The notes beneath the pieces were generated by a model. That model ran no database searches, was not told the DNA's origin, and saw only the letters and a program-made list of their open reading frames with translations. This document shows, piece by piece, positions 16,408 to 25,600 of a stretch of 64,000 nucleotides of DNA. The stretch comes from Pseudomonas aylmerensis. Lineage in GTDB: Bacteria; Pseudomonadota; Gammaproteobacteria; Pseudomonadales; Pseudomonadaceae. Positions within the stretch are counted from its first letter, which is position 1. The number at the start of each line of letters is the position of its first letter. Both the position numbers and the translations under genes were made by a program. The DNA is taken from assembly GCF_001702265.1 (NCBI RefSeq), contig NZ_MAUE01000037.1, positions 62,001 through 126,000 on the forward strand, given 5' to 3'.

Positions 16408-16416
16408 TGTGGATAA
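16408..16416 (-). other. Perfect DnaA-box-like 9-mer
   Basis: TGTGGATAA is the exact reverse complement of the consensus TTATCCACA. A near match, TTGTCCACG, lies at 16382-16390 in an A-rich stretch. There is no dnaA, rpmH or dnaN nearby, so this is not the chromosomal origin. It could be chance. Confidence 0.35.
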
Positions 16417-16496
16417 CTTTGCGAAGGCCCGGCAGGGTTGGTGATTTAACCCTCGGTTAATATTTGATCAACTTTCGACGCGGGCCAGTATGGGCA

Positions 16497-16527
16497 GGGT
16501 TTGCGCTTGACACGCAAGCGCGAACCC
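16497..16527. terminator. Strong hairpin between convergent genes
   Basis: A 13-base stem (GGGTTTGCGCTTG with CAAGCGCGAACCC, one G-T pair) and a 5-base loop. A second small palindrome, AAAAGCGCTTTT, follows at 16535-16546 and overlaps the hydrolase stop. Together they are placed to end transcription from both sides. Confidence 0.55.
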
Positions 16528-16544
16528 AGTGCCGAAAAGCGCTT

Positions 16545-17471
16545 TTATGAGTCGCCGTTGCGCGCTGTGGAGTGGGTGACAACCTGCGGCGGCATCTTCG
16601 CTTGCATCAGGCTGTCGAGTGCCTGGCCATAATTGCGACCGGCCAGGCTCATGCTGTTGTTGTGCGTGGCGCCGGGCACCAGCAACAGCCGTTTGGGTTC
16701 CTGGGCGGCTTCGAACAACTGCTGGCTGAAACGCGGCGGCACGTATTGATCGGCCAGCCCGTGGACCACCAGCAGGGGCATATGGATAGCGGCGATCTTG
16801 TCGATGGAATCGAACTTCTGCGACAGCAGCCAGCGTACCGGCAACGAGGTATTCGCCACCGCCGTGGCCACATCCGCCAGGGAGGTGAAGGTCGATTCAA
16901 TTACCAACCCGCGCACCGGCAACGGCGTTTGCTTGCCCAGTTCGGCGGCCAGGTCGATGGCTACCGCGCCGCCCAGGGAATGTCCGTAGATCAGGCGTTT
17001 GCTCGGGTCCGGTTGCAGCACCTGGAAACGCTCCCACGCGATGCGGGCGTCTTCGTACACGGTGGTTTCCGATGGCAGCTCGCCGTGGCTTTGGCCAAAC
17101 CCGCGATAGTCGATGGCCAGAACCGAGTAGCCGAGGGCGTGCAACTGCTCAATGCGAAACAGCTGCCCGGTCAGGTTCCAGCGTACGCCGTGCAGGTAGA
17201 GGATCGCCGGTGCGTCGGCCTTGGCCGCCGGGTACCACCAGCCATGGATGTTCTGCCCGGACTTGAAACTGGCGGGCTTGAGTTCGAACTCCTGCACTGC
17301 CTTGGGCAAACCGCTGTACCAGCTGGCAGTCCCCGGCTCTATGCGAAACACCAGCTCGCGCTCCTTGTGTTGCAGCACGGCACACCCCACCGGCAGGCCG
17401 ACGATCAGCAGCGCCATGCACAGCAGGGGAAACCAGCGCAGGCCCAGGCGAGACAGAAAACGAGAAGACAT
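16545..17471 (-). CDS. Membrane-anchored alpha/beta hydrolase
   Basis: 308 residues. An N-terminal membrane or signal segment (about 12-32) is followed by an alpha/beta hydrolase with the oxyanion HG in ILYLHGVRWN, IDYRGFGQS, the nucleophile elbow GHSLGG, VVHGLADQYVPP near the acid residue, and the catalytic His in PGATHNN. The fold is that of BEM46/serine aminopeptidase-like (Hydrolase_4) proteins, with undefined ester or peptide substrates. GC before VLQ at the end of the membrane segment is a weak lipobox. The ATG at 17471 directly precedes the membrane segment. Confidence 0.85.
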   Translation of the reverse strand: MSSRFLSRLGLRWFPLLCMALLIVGLPVGCAVLQHKERELVFRIEPGTASWYSGLPKAVQEFELKPASFKSGQNIHGWWYPAAKADAPAILYLHGVRWNLTGQLFRIEQLHALGYSVLAIDYRGFGQSHGELPSETTVYEDARIAWERFQVLQPDPSKRLIYGHSLGGAVAIDLAAELGKQTPLPVRGLVIESTFTSLADVATAVANTSLPVRWLLSQKFDSIDKIAAIHMPLLVVHGLADQYVPPRFSQQLFEAAQEPKRLLLVPGATHNNSMSLAGRNYGQALDSLMQAKMPPQVVTHSTARNGDS

Positions 17472-17633
17472 GAAGGTTCCAGGACAAAGGTGAAGCACGG
17501 GTTTTACCAGATGGCCCGCGCAGGCAGGAATTAATTCGACAGCCGTCCACGGCGATTGCTTGCAAAGTGTTACAGCATTGAATTACCCCTGCACCGGTTG
17601 TTAGGGTGGGCGGCTACACAGGAGAGCAAGCAC

Positions 17634-18479
17634 ATGGATTTCACAGGCAAAACCGCGATTGTCACCGGCGGCGCCCGCGGGTTGGGGCTCAGTTATGCAC
17701 GGGCGCTGGCCTTGGGCGGGGCGCGGGTGGTGATCAGCGACATTGGTGCCGACCCGGTCGGCGCCGGCAACGACGCCACGGTGGTCGAGACGGCGGCCAG
17801 GGCCTTGCAGGCCGAAGGTTTGCAGGTGATCGGTCACGCAGGTGACCTGTCCACCGAAGAAGGCAGCCGGCACCTGATCGCCTCGGCCATCGAGGCGTTC
17901 GGGCAGCTCGATATCCTCATCCACAATGCCGGTTGGGTCGGTTACCAGAACATTGCCGACCTGGATGCCGCGTTCCTGCAGCGCGCCATGGACATCAACC
18001 TCTACGCGCCGCTGTGGCTGTGCAAGCACGCGTGGCCACACCTGCTGCGATCGGCCTCGCCGCGCATCATCCTCACCACGTCCGACCGCGCGATGTATGC
18101 GCAGTACGAGCAGACCGGCCTGGTGGCCTACAGCGCCGGCAAGATGGCGCAACTGGGGATCATGAACGCGTTGAGCCATGAGGGCGCCGAGGCCGGGATC
18201 CGCGTCAACGCGATTTCGCCGGTGGCCAAGACGCGCATGTGGGGTGTCACCGAGGAGCCTGACGAACTCAAGCCGGAGTGGGTGACGCCGGGCGTGGTCT
18301 TCCTGGCCTCCGCGCAGTGCGAGGACACGGGCTACATCCTGCGCGCCAGCAATGGCCAATTCACTGCCACGCGCTTCACTGAAAATCCCGGCGTGGAGTA
18401 CCCGCGCAATCTCGCCCGGATCAAGGCGGACAGCGCCGAAGCTGTCGCCGCCGCGTGGCCTCGCATCAAACAGGCGTGA
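17634..18479 (+). CDS. Short-chain dehydrogenase/reductase (SDR)
   Basis: 281 residues. The cofactor loop TGGARGLG (11-18), NAG at 98-100, and the active-site pair Tyr166 and Lys170 in YSAGK are all present. NAD(P)-dependent oxidation or reduction of an alcohol or ketone is expected; the substrate is unknown. The extended C-terminal region resembles SDRs acting on acyl-CoA or steroid-like substrates, but this is only an impression. The next gene, nudK, starts 33 bases after its stop and could be co-transcribed. Confidence 0.85.
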   Translation: MDFTGKTAIVTGGARGLGLSYARALALGGARVVISDIGADPVGAGNDATVVETAARALQAEGLQVIGHAGDLSTEEGSRHLIASAIEAFGQLDILIHNAGWVGYQNIADLDAAFLQRAMDINLYAPLWLCKHAWPHLLRSASPRIILTTSDRAMYAQYEQTGLVAYSAGKMAQLGIMNALSHEGAEAGIRVNAISPVAKTRMWGVTEEPDELKPEWVTPGVVFLASAQCEDTGYILRASNGQFTATRFTENPGVEYPRNLARIKADSAEAVAAAWPRIKQA

Positions 18480-18511
18480 ACCCGATGACTCCCTTGAGCA
18501 AAGACCTGACC

Positions 18512-19099
18512 ATGGACAACAGCCCCGTTCGCATCACGGCCGAAGAGACCCTCTCGGACAACTGGTACATCCTGAAGAAATACAGCTTCGACCTGCGTCG
18601 CCGTGATGGCAGCTGGCAGGCCCAGACCCGTGAGGTGTATGACCGGGGCAATGGCGCGACGATCCTGCTGTACAACCGCGAACAGCGCACGGTGCTGCTG
18701 ATTCGCCAGTTCCGCATGCCGACGTTCGTCAACGATTACCCCGGCTACTTGATCGAGACGGCCGCCGGGCTGCTGGACAATGCCAGCCCCGAGGAGCGCA
18801 TTCGACTGGAAGCGGAGGAAGAGACCGGCTACCGCGTGGGGCAGGTGGAGAAGGTCTATGCGGCGTTCATGAGCCCCGGGTCGGTGACTGAGCGGATTCA
18901 CTTCTTTATCGGCGAATATCAGCCGGGTGACCGGATGGGGGATGGCGGCGGGCTGGAAGAAGAGGGCGAGGATATCGAAGTGTTGGAGTTGGGATTCGAA
19001 CAGGCGCTGACGATGGTACAGGCTGGGGAGATTGTGGATGGGAAGACCATCCTGTTACTGCAGCACTTGGAGTTGCGGATGTTGAAAGAGGGCTGGTGA
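18512..19099 (+). CDS. nudK: NudK-like Nudix hydrolase (GDP-mannose pyrophosphatase type)
   Basis: 195 residues that closely follow E. coli NudK: LSDNWYILKKYSFDL, REVYDRGNGATILLYN, LIRQFRMPTFVN, IETAAGLLDN, LEAEEETGY (Nudix box about 86-107), MSPGSVTERIHFFIGEY and GEIVDGKTILLLQHL. The family hydrolyses GDP-mannose and related nucleoside diphosphate sugars with Mg2+. The start at 18512 places 13 residues before LSDN, as in E. coli; another ATG at 18485 would add nine residues. Confidence 0.87.
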   Translation: MDNSPVRITAEETLSDNWYILKKYSFDLRRRDGSWQAQTREVYDRGNGATILLYNREQRTVLLIRQFRMPTFVNDYPGYLIETAAGLLDNASPEERIRLEAEEETGYRVGQVEKVYAAFMSPGSVTERIHFFIGEYQPGDRMGDGGGLEEEGEDIEVLELGFEQALTMVQAGEIVDGKTILLLQHLELRMLKEGW

Positions 19100-19174
19100 G
19101 GCGGTGAGCTTTCCACTTCTTCAGTAACATGGCGGCCTTGGAGTTGTTCGGTGTTGCCTGTCGAACTCGGTTGA

Positions 19175-19993
19175 AACTGTGGGAGCGGGCTTGCTCGCGA
19201 AAGCGGTGGGTCAGTTGCTGGAGAGGGTGGCTGGTCTGGCGCATTCGCGGGCAAGCCCGCTCCCACATTTGGGGTGTATTTCAAGGTTAGAGCCGGGTTG
19301 TGCCGCCTGCTCAAATGCGGATGCAGCACCCCGAATCCCAGCCCGAACAGCAATCACAACTGTGGGAGCGGGCTTGCCCGCGAAAGCGGTGGGTCAGTCG
19401 CTGGAGAAGGTGGCTGGTCTACCGCATTCGCGAGCAAGCCCGCTCCCACATTTGGGGTGTATTTCAAGGTTAGAGCCGGGTTGTGCCGTCCGCTCAAATG
19501 CTGGTGCAGCACCCCGAATCCCAGCCCAAACAGCAATCAAAACTGTGGGAGCGGGCTTGCTCGCGAAAGCGGTGGGTCAGTTGCTGGAGAGGGTGACTGG
19601 TCTACCGCATTCGCGAGCAAGCCCGCTCCCACATTTGGGGTGTATTCCAAGGTTAGAGCCGGGTTGTGTCGCCTGCTCAAATGCCGGTGCAGCACCCCGA
19701 ATCCCAGCCCGAACAGCAATCAGAACTGTGGGAGCGGGCTTGCCCGCGAAAGCGGTGGGCCAGTCGCTGGAGAAGGTGGCTGATCCGGCGCCTTCGCGAG
19801 CAAGCCCGCTCCCACATTTGGGGTGTATTTCAAGGTTGGAGCCGGGTTGTGCCGTCCGCTCAAATGCTTGTGCAGCACCCCGAATCCCAAGCCCGAACAG
19901 CGATCAAAACTGTGGGAGCGGGCTTGCTCGCGAAAGCGGTGGGTCAGTCGCTGCAGACGGTGACTGATCCGGCGCCTTCGCGGGCAAACCCAC
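19175..19993. repeat. REP family B tandem array, 183-base period, four full units and a partial fifth
   Basis: Units start at 19175, 19358, 19541, 19724 and 19908 (AACTGTGGGAGCGGGCTTG). Each unit is an inverted REP pair of about 95 bases plus a linker containing TTTGGGGTGTATTTCAAGG and CAGCACCCCGAATCCCA. The period is 183, 183, 183 and 184. Units 1 and 3 share GTCAGTTGCTGGAGAGGG and units 2 and 4 share CAGTCGCTGGAGAAGG, with matching alternation in the linkers. The fifth unit breaks off within its right arm. Because 183 is divisible by three, long open frames run through both strands; they are not genes. The array fills most of 19100-20038. Confidence 0.92.
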
Positions 19994-20010
19994 CTTCAGA
20001 CTGGCGGCTA

Positions 20011-20047
20011 TTGTCAGAAAAATCCCACAGGAGTACAAATGTACTCC
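20011..20047 (+). promoter_or_regulatory. Putative promoter and LexA2-type operator of the imu operon
   Basis: The perfect palindrome GGAGTACAAATGTACTCC (20030-20047) fits the AGTAC-N4-GT(G/A)CT form reported for Pseudomonas LexA2. TTGTCA (20011-20016), spaced 17 bases from TACAAA (20034-20039), makes a plausible sigma-70 -35/-10 pair, so the operator covers the -10 box. The palindrome also covers a GGAG Shine-Dalgarno and the ATG at 20039. The promoter boxes are inferred; the palindrome is seen directly. Confidence 0.72.
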
Positions 20048-20656
20048 ATGACGACTCTCACTCCCCGCCGTACCGCCATCCTGACCTTTATCCGCGACCG
20101 TATCGCGCAGCAAGGCCAGTCTCCGAGCCTCGCCGAGATCGCCGAGGCGTTTGGTTTCGCCTCTCGCAGCGTGGCGCGTAAACACGTGCTGGCCCTGACC
20201 GAAGCCGGTTTTATTGAGGTCAACCCCAACCAGGCCCGTGGTATTCGCCTGCTCAACCAGCCGGCACGCCCCGAGTGGCTGGACATCCCGGTCCTTGGTC
20301 GAGTCGCCGCGGGCTCGCCCATCGGTGCCGATGCCGACGTGCACAGTCGGCTGCAACTCGACCCCGCCACCTTCGCGAAAACCCCGGACTATCTGTTGCG
20401 GGTGCAGGGCGACTCGATGATCGAGGATGGCATTCTCGACGGTGACCTGGTGGGCGTACGGCGCAGTGCCGAGGCCTTGAATGGGCAGATTGTGGTGGCG
20501 CGCCTGGACGGCGAAGTCACCATCAAGCGCTTCGAACGTCACGGCGAGCATGTGCGCTTGCTGCCGCGCAATCCTGCGTATCAACCTATCGTGGTCGGGC
20601 CCGATCAGGACCTGGCCATCGAAGGGGTGTTTTGCGGCCTGGTGAGGCAAGGCTGA
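20039..20656 (+). CDS. lexA: LexA-type SOS repressor (LexA2) of the imuAB-dnaE2 operon
   Basis: 205 residues. The N-terminal winged helix (LTPRRTAILTFIRDRI, SLAEIAEAFGFASRSVARKHV) is followed by the S24 self-cleavage domain: cleavage site Ala91-Gly92 in GRVAAGSP, nucleophile Ser126 in QGDSM and Lys163 in EVTIKRF. RecA-stimulated autocleavage would derepress the operon. An alternative ATG at 20048 is in frame; 20039 has GGAG 5 bases upstream, while 20048 would suit a leaderless message from the putative -10 box. The stop overlaps the imuA ATG (TGATG). Confidence 0.9.
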   Translation: MYSMTTLTPRRTAILTFIRDRIAQQGQSPSLAEIAEAFGFASRSVARKHVLALTEAGFIEVNPNQARGIRLLNQPARPEWLDIPVLGRVAAGSPIGADADVHSRLQLDPATFAKTPDYLLRVQGDSMIEDGILDGDLVGVRRSAEALNGQIVVARLDGEVTIKRFERHGEHVRLLPRNPAYQPIVVGPDQDLAIEGVFCGLVRQG

Positions 20657-21270
20657 TGGGCGCCGTGGTTGCGTTGGATACGCTGTTCAATGGCGGCCGT
20701 GTCTGGAAGGGCCGACCTGCCGCGCCTCCGGCCAGCGTGCAGCCCACCGGGCTGGCGGCGTTGGATGCGGTGTTGCCGACAGGCGGCTGGCCGGAATCGG
20801 CCTTGAGCGAAATCCTCATGGCCAAGGAAGGTGTAGGCGAGCTGCAGCTGGTGCTGCCGACCCTGGCGCGGCTGTCGGCGGCGGGCGAGCGCATTGTGCT
20901 GGTGGCGCCGCCCTACACGCCGTATCCGCATGCCTGGCAGAACGCCGGAGTGGATTTGCGTCAGCTCTCGGTGATCCAGGCCGAGGAGCGCGATGCCCTG
21001 TGGGCCGTGGAGCAATGCCTGCGCTCCGGCAGTTGTGGCGCGGTGCTGTGCTGGCCGCGCAAGGCCGATGATCGCGCGCTGCGCCGCTTGCAGGTGGCGG
21101 CGGAAACCGGGCAGACCCTGGCATTTGCCTGGCGTGCCTTGAGTGAGGCGGTCAACGCCTCGCCCGCCGCCTTGCGCCTGGTCGTCGAAGCCAGGCCGGC
21201 GCAGGTGCGGGTGCTCAAATGCCGGGGCGGCCTGGCCCACCCTGCACCGATTGCACTGGCGGGGCACTGA
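20656..21270 (+). CDS. imuA: ImuA, SOS mutagenesis accessory protein (RecA-like, SulA-annotated)
   Basis: 204 residues. TGLAALDAVLPTGGWPESALSEIL is the RecA/ImuA-like N-terminal segment; no complete Walker A is present, as usual in ImuA. In the ImuA-ImuB-DnaE2 mutasome it helps damage-induced mutagenesis. The ATG at 20656 overlaps the lexA2 stop, and the imuB gene follows after 7 bases. The assignment rests on both sequence and the fixed gene order. Confidence 0.88.
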   Translation: MGAVVALDTLFNGGRVWKGRPAAPPASVQPTGLAALDAVLPTGGWPESALSEILMAKEGVGELQLVLPTLARLSAAGERIVLVAPPYTPYPHAWQNAGVDLRQLSVIQAEERDALWAVEQCLRSGSCGAVLCWPRKADDRALRRLQVAAETGQTLAFAWRALSEAVNASPAALRLVVEARPAQVRVLKCRGGLAHPAPIALAGH

Positions 21271-21277
21271 GGTTGCC

Positions 21278-22690
21278 ATGCGCTGGGTGTGTATTGTCTT
21301 CCCGCAATTGGCGCTGGACGGGGTGCAGCGCCTGTATCCCGAACCGGATCAACCGCTGGCGCTGCTGGCCGGCACGCCGCAGCGTCGCGTGCTGCAGACC
21401 GTCAATGACGCTGCGCGCGCCTTGGGCCTGCGCCCGGGCCAATCCCTGACGGCCGCGCATGCGCTGGCCAAGACCTTCACTTGCGCCGAATACGACCCGG
21501 CTGAAATAGAACGCTGGCAACAGTTCCTCGCCGCCTGGGCCTACCGCTTCAGCTCCCAGGTCAGTGTGTATTACCCACGCGCCTTGCTGTTCGAGATCGA
21601 GTCGAGCCTGGGGCTGTTCGGGCCGTGGGCGCAGTTCGAGGCACGCTTGCGCACGGAGCTGACCGAGCTGGGTTTTCGCCACCGTATCGTCGCTGCGCCC
21701 AACCCGGCGGCGGCGCGGGTGCTGGCGAATATCTATGATGGCCTGGCCGTCAACGATGAGGGCTTGATGCAGGCCCTGGCGCCGCTGCCCATCGACCGCG
21801 CCGGCTTCGACCCTGCGGCGGCCACTGCCTTGTCGCGCATGGGCCTGCGCAGCCTGGCCCAGGTGCAGGCGCTGCCCCGGCATACCCTGGCGCGGCGCTT
21901 TGACGCCAGCCTGCTCAAGCACCTGGATGCGTTGAGCGGGCAGCGGCCCTTGGCGCTGGCGTTCTATCAGCCGCCGGACCAGTTCGATGTGCGCATCGAG
22001 TTGAATTTCGACGTGCAATCCCACCAGGCCTTGCTGTTTCCATTGCGCCGCTTGACCGGCGACCTGTCCGCCTTCCTTTGCGGCCGCGACAGTGGCGTGC
22101 AGCGCTTCGACCTGCACCTGGAACATGCCCAGGCGCCCGACAGTGTGATCAAGGTCGGCCTGCTGAGTGCCGAGCGCGAGCCGGCGATGCTCTTCGAGCT
22201 GGCCCGTGGGCGCCTGGAGCAAGTGCAAGTGACGTCACCGGTGCGCGGCTTTCGCCTGGTGGCCCAGGACTTGCCGGTCTTCGTCCCGCAACGCCAGGAC
22301 CTGTTCGATGACCGTCCGCAGCAGACCTTGCCGTGGGAGCAACTGCGCGAACGCTTGCGTGCGCGCCTGGGGGATGACGCGGTGCAAGGCCTGCGTTTTC
22401 ACGCCGATCATCGCCCCGAGTGCGCCTGGCAAGCAGCGGCTGACAGTCGCGCATGCCCGACCTTGAGCAAGGTGCAACGCCCCGGTTGGCTGCTCAACGA
22501 ACCGACGTTGCTGGCTGAGCAGGCGGTGCACATCCTGATGGGCCCGGAACGCATCGAGTCCGGCTGGTGGGATGGCGCCGATATTCGCCGCGACTACTAC
22601 CTGATCCAGACCCGAGCTGGCCAGCAAGGCTGGGCCTATCGCACCGTGGGACAAAGCGATGGGTTGTGGCTGCAAGGCTGGTTCGCATGA
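21278..22690 (+). CDS. imuB: ImuB, catalytically inactive Y-family polymerase homologue
   Basis: 470 residues. It starts MRWVCIVFPQLALD, where active DinB-type polymerases have a metal-binding Asp (DMDAF-like); that residue is missing, as in known ImuB. AARALGLRPGQSL, the thumb HhH (LRSLAQVQALPRHTLARRF) and the little-finger region are recognisable, with the ImuB C-terminal extension (LPWEQLRERL onward). ImuB links DnaE2 to the beta clamp. It overlaps dnaE2 by 4 bases (ATGA). Confidence 0.93.
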   Translation: MRWVCIVFPQLALDGVQRLYPEPDQPLALLAGTPQRRVLQTVNDAARALGLRPGQSLTAAHALAKTFTCAEYDPAEIERWQQFLAAWAYRFSSQVSVYYPRALLFEIESSLGLFGPWAQFEARLRTELTELGFRHRIVAAPNPAAARVLANIYDGLAVNDEGLMQALAPLPIDRAGFDPAAATALSRMGLRSLAQVQALPRHTLARRFDASLLKHLDALSGQRPLALAFYQPPDQFDVRIELNFDVQSHQALLFPLRRLTGDLSAFLCGRDSGVQRFDLHLEHAQAPDSVIKVGLLSAEREPAMLFELARGRLEQVQVTSPVRGFRLVAQDLPVFVPQRQDLFDDRPQQTLPWEQLRERLRARLGDDAVQGLRFHADHRPECAWQAAADSRACPTLSKVQRPGWLLNEPTLLAEQAVHILMGPERIESGWWDGADIRRDYYLIQTRAGQQGWAYRTVGQSDGLWLQGWFA

Positions 22691-25600
22691 GTTACGCCGA
22701 GCTGCATTGCCTGTCCAACTTCAGCTTCCAGCGCGGTGCTTCCAGTGCGCTGGAGTTGTTCGAGCGCGCCAAGCGCGAGGGCTACAGCGCCCTGGCGATT
22801 ACCGACGAGTGCACCTTGTCGGGCATCGTGCGCGCCTGGCAGGCGGCCAAGGCGGTGGAGTTGCCGCTGATCATCGGCAGCGAGATGCGCATCGAGAACG
22901 GCCCGAAACTGGTGTTGCTGGTGGAAGACCTCAACGGCTACCAGCACCTGTGCCGGCTGATTACCCTGGCGCGGCGCCGGGCCGAAAAGGGCCAGTACCG
23001 ACTGCTGCTGGAAGACTTCGAACAACCGCTGCCCGGCCTGCTGGCGCTGTGGGTCGCCGACGACCAGGACACCCAGGCCTCGATCCAATGGCTGCGCCGC
23101 ACCTTTGCCGGGCGCCTGTGGCTGGCGGTGCACCTGCACTGCGGCCAGGACGATGCACGCCACCTGGAGCAGCGCCTGCAACTGGCTGCCAGCCTGCAGA
23201 TCCCGGCAGTGGCCTGCGGCGATGTGCACATGCATGCGCGCGGTCGCCGCGCCCTGCAGGACACCATGACCGCCATCCGCCATCACGTGCCGGTGGCCGA
23301 AGCCGGCACGCGCCTGCACCCCAACGGCGAGCGGCATTTGCGCAGCCTCGGTGCCCTGGCCGCGCTGTATCCGCCAGCGCTGCGCGACGAAACCCTGAAC
23401 ATCGCGCGCCGCTGCACCTTTGATTTGAGCCAGCTGCGCTATCACTACCCGCGCGAGCTGGTGCCTGAGGGCCATGACGCCAGGTCCTGGTTGCGCAGCG
23501 TGACCGAAGAAGGCATCGCCCAGCGCTGGCCGCACGGGGTGGACGCCAAGACCTTGCAGCAGATCAATCACGAGCTGCAATTGATCAGCGACCTGGGCTA
23601 CGAAAGTTACTTCCTCACGGTGCACGACATCGTGCGCTTCGCCCGCAGCCGTTCGATCCTGTGCCAGGGCCGGGGCTCGGCGGCCAACTCGGCGGTGTGT
23701 TTTGCCCTGGGCATCACCGAGATCGACCCGAGCCTGACCGACATGCTGTTCGAGCGTTTCCTGTCCAAGGAGCGCAACGAGCCGCCGGACATCGACGTCG
23801 ACTTCGAACACGAACGCCGCGAAGAAGTGCTGCAGTACGTGTTCCAGCGCTACGGCCGCACCCGCGCGGCGCTGACGGCGGTGGTCAGCAGTTACCACGC
23901 GGCCGGCGCGGTGCGCGATGTGGCCAAGGCCCTGGGCTTGCCGCCGGACCAGATCAACGCCCTGGCCGAATGCTGCGGGCGCTGGAGCGATGATGCACCG
24001 CCACTGGAACGCCTGCGCGAAGGTGGTTTCGACCCGCACAGCCCGATCCTGCGCCGCGTGCTCACCCTCACGCAGCAACTGATCGGCTTCCCCCGGCACT
24101 TGTCCCAGCACCCTGGCGGCTTCGTGATTTCCGAGTACCCGCTGGACACCCTGGTACCGGTGGAAAACGCCGCCATGGCCGAGCGCACCATCATCCAGTG
24201 GGACAAGGACGACCTCGACGCCGTCGGCCTGCTCAAGGTGGATATCCTGGCGCTGGGCATGCTCAGCGCGATCCGCCGCTGTTTCGATCTGCTGCGCCGC
24301 CATCGCAATCGTGACCTGGCCCTGGCGACGATCCCCAAGGAAGACCCGGCCACCTACGCGATGATCAGCAAGGCCGACACCATCGGCGTGTTCCAGATCG
24401 AGTCGCGGGCGCAGATGTCGATGTTGCCAAGGCTCAAGCCAAAGACCTTTTATGACCTGGTGATCGAAGTCGCGATTGTGCGGCCGGGGCCGATCCAGGG
24501 CGGCATGGTGCATCCGTACCTGCGGCGGCGGAACAAGGAAGAGCCGGAAACCTACCCATCGCCGCAGCTCGAAGCGGTGCTCAAACGCACCCTGGGCATC
24601 CCGTTGTTCCAGGAGCAGGTGATGCAGATTGCCATGGTCGCCGCCGACTACGGCCCCGGCGAGGCCGACCAGCTGCGCCGTTCGATGGCCGCCTGGAAAC
24701 GCCACGGCGGCCTGGAACCGCATCAGCAGCGCCTGCGTACCGGCATGCTCAAGAATGGCTACAGCGAGGCGTTTGCCGCGCAGATTTTCGAGCAGATCAA
24801 GGGCTTTGGCAGCTATGGCTTTCCCGAGTCCCATGCGGCCAGTTTTGCCTTGCTGACCTACGCCAGTTGCTGGCTCAAATGCCATGAGCCGGCGGCCTTC
24901 GCCTGCGCGCTGATCAACAGCTGGCCGATGGGTTTCTACAGCCCGGACCAGGTCCTGCAGGACGCGCGACGCCATCGCCTGCAGGTCCGTGCGGTGGACG
25001 TGCAGGCCAGTGACTGGGATTGCAGCCTGGAGCCGAGCGACGGCGAACAGCCGGCGATTCGCCTGGGCTTGCGCATGATCTCGGGGTTTCGCGAAGAGGA
25101 TGCGCGGCGCATCGAGGCGGCGCGCCAGCGTCGGGCCTTCAGTGACATCGCCGACCTGGACGAACGCGCCGGGCTGGATCCCCGCGCCCAGGCCTTGCTG
25201 GCGGATTCCGGGGCCTTGCGCGCCCTGGCCGGCAACCGGCACAAGGCGCGCTGGGACGTGGCCGGGGTGCATAAACAGTTGGGGTTGTTCGCCGGTTTGC
25301 CGAGCCCCGACGAGGCGCAAGTGGAGCTGCCTGCACCCACGGTGGGTGAGGACCTGCACGCCGATTACGCCACCGTCGGCACGACTCTCGGCCCGCATCC
25401 CTTGGCGCTGCTGCGCGCGGAGCTGCGCAGACGACGCTGCCGCAGCTCGCAGGAATTGCTTGCGGTGGAGCATGGGCGCAACGTCAGCATCGCCGGGCTG
25501 GTCACCGGTCGCCAGCGTCCTGGCACCGCCAGCGGCGTCACGTTCGTCACCCTGGAAGATGAGTTCGGCAACCTCAATGTGGTGGTCTGGCGCGACCTGG

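Noticed and set aside
16382..16416. A replication origin
   Set aside because: Only one perfect and one imperfect DnaA box, no AT-rich unwinding region, and no dnaA/dnaN/rpmH nearby.
19179..19967. A 262-codon frame with internal 61-residue repeats, looking like a repeat protein
   Set aside because: It exists only because the 183-base REP array has a period divisible by three; both strands are open, there is no RBS, and the DNA is a palindromic repeat family found in other gaps.
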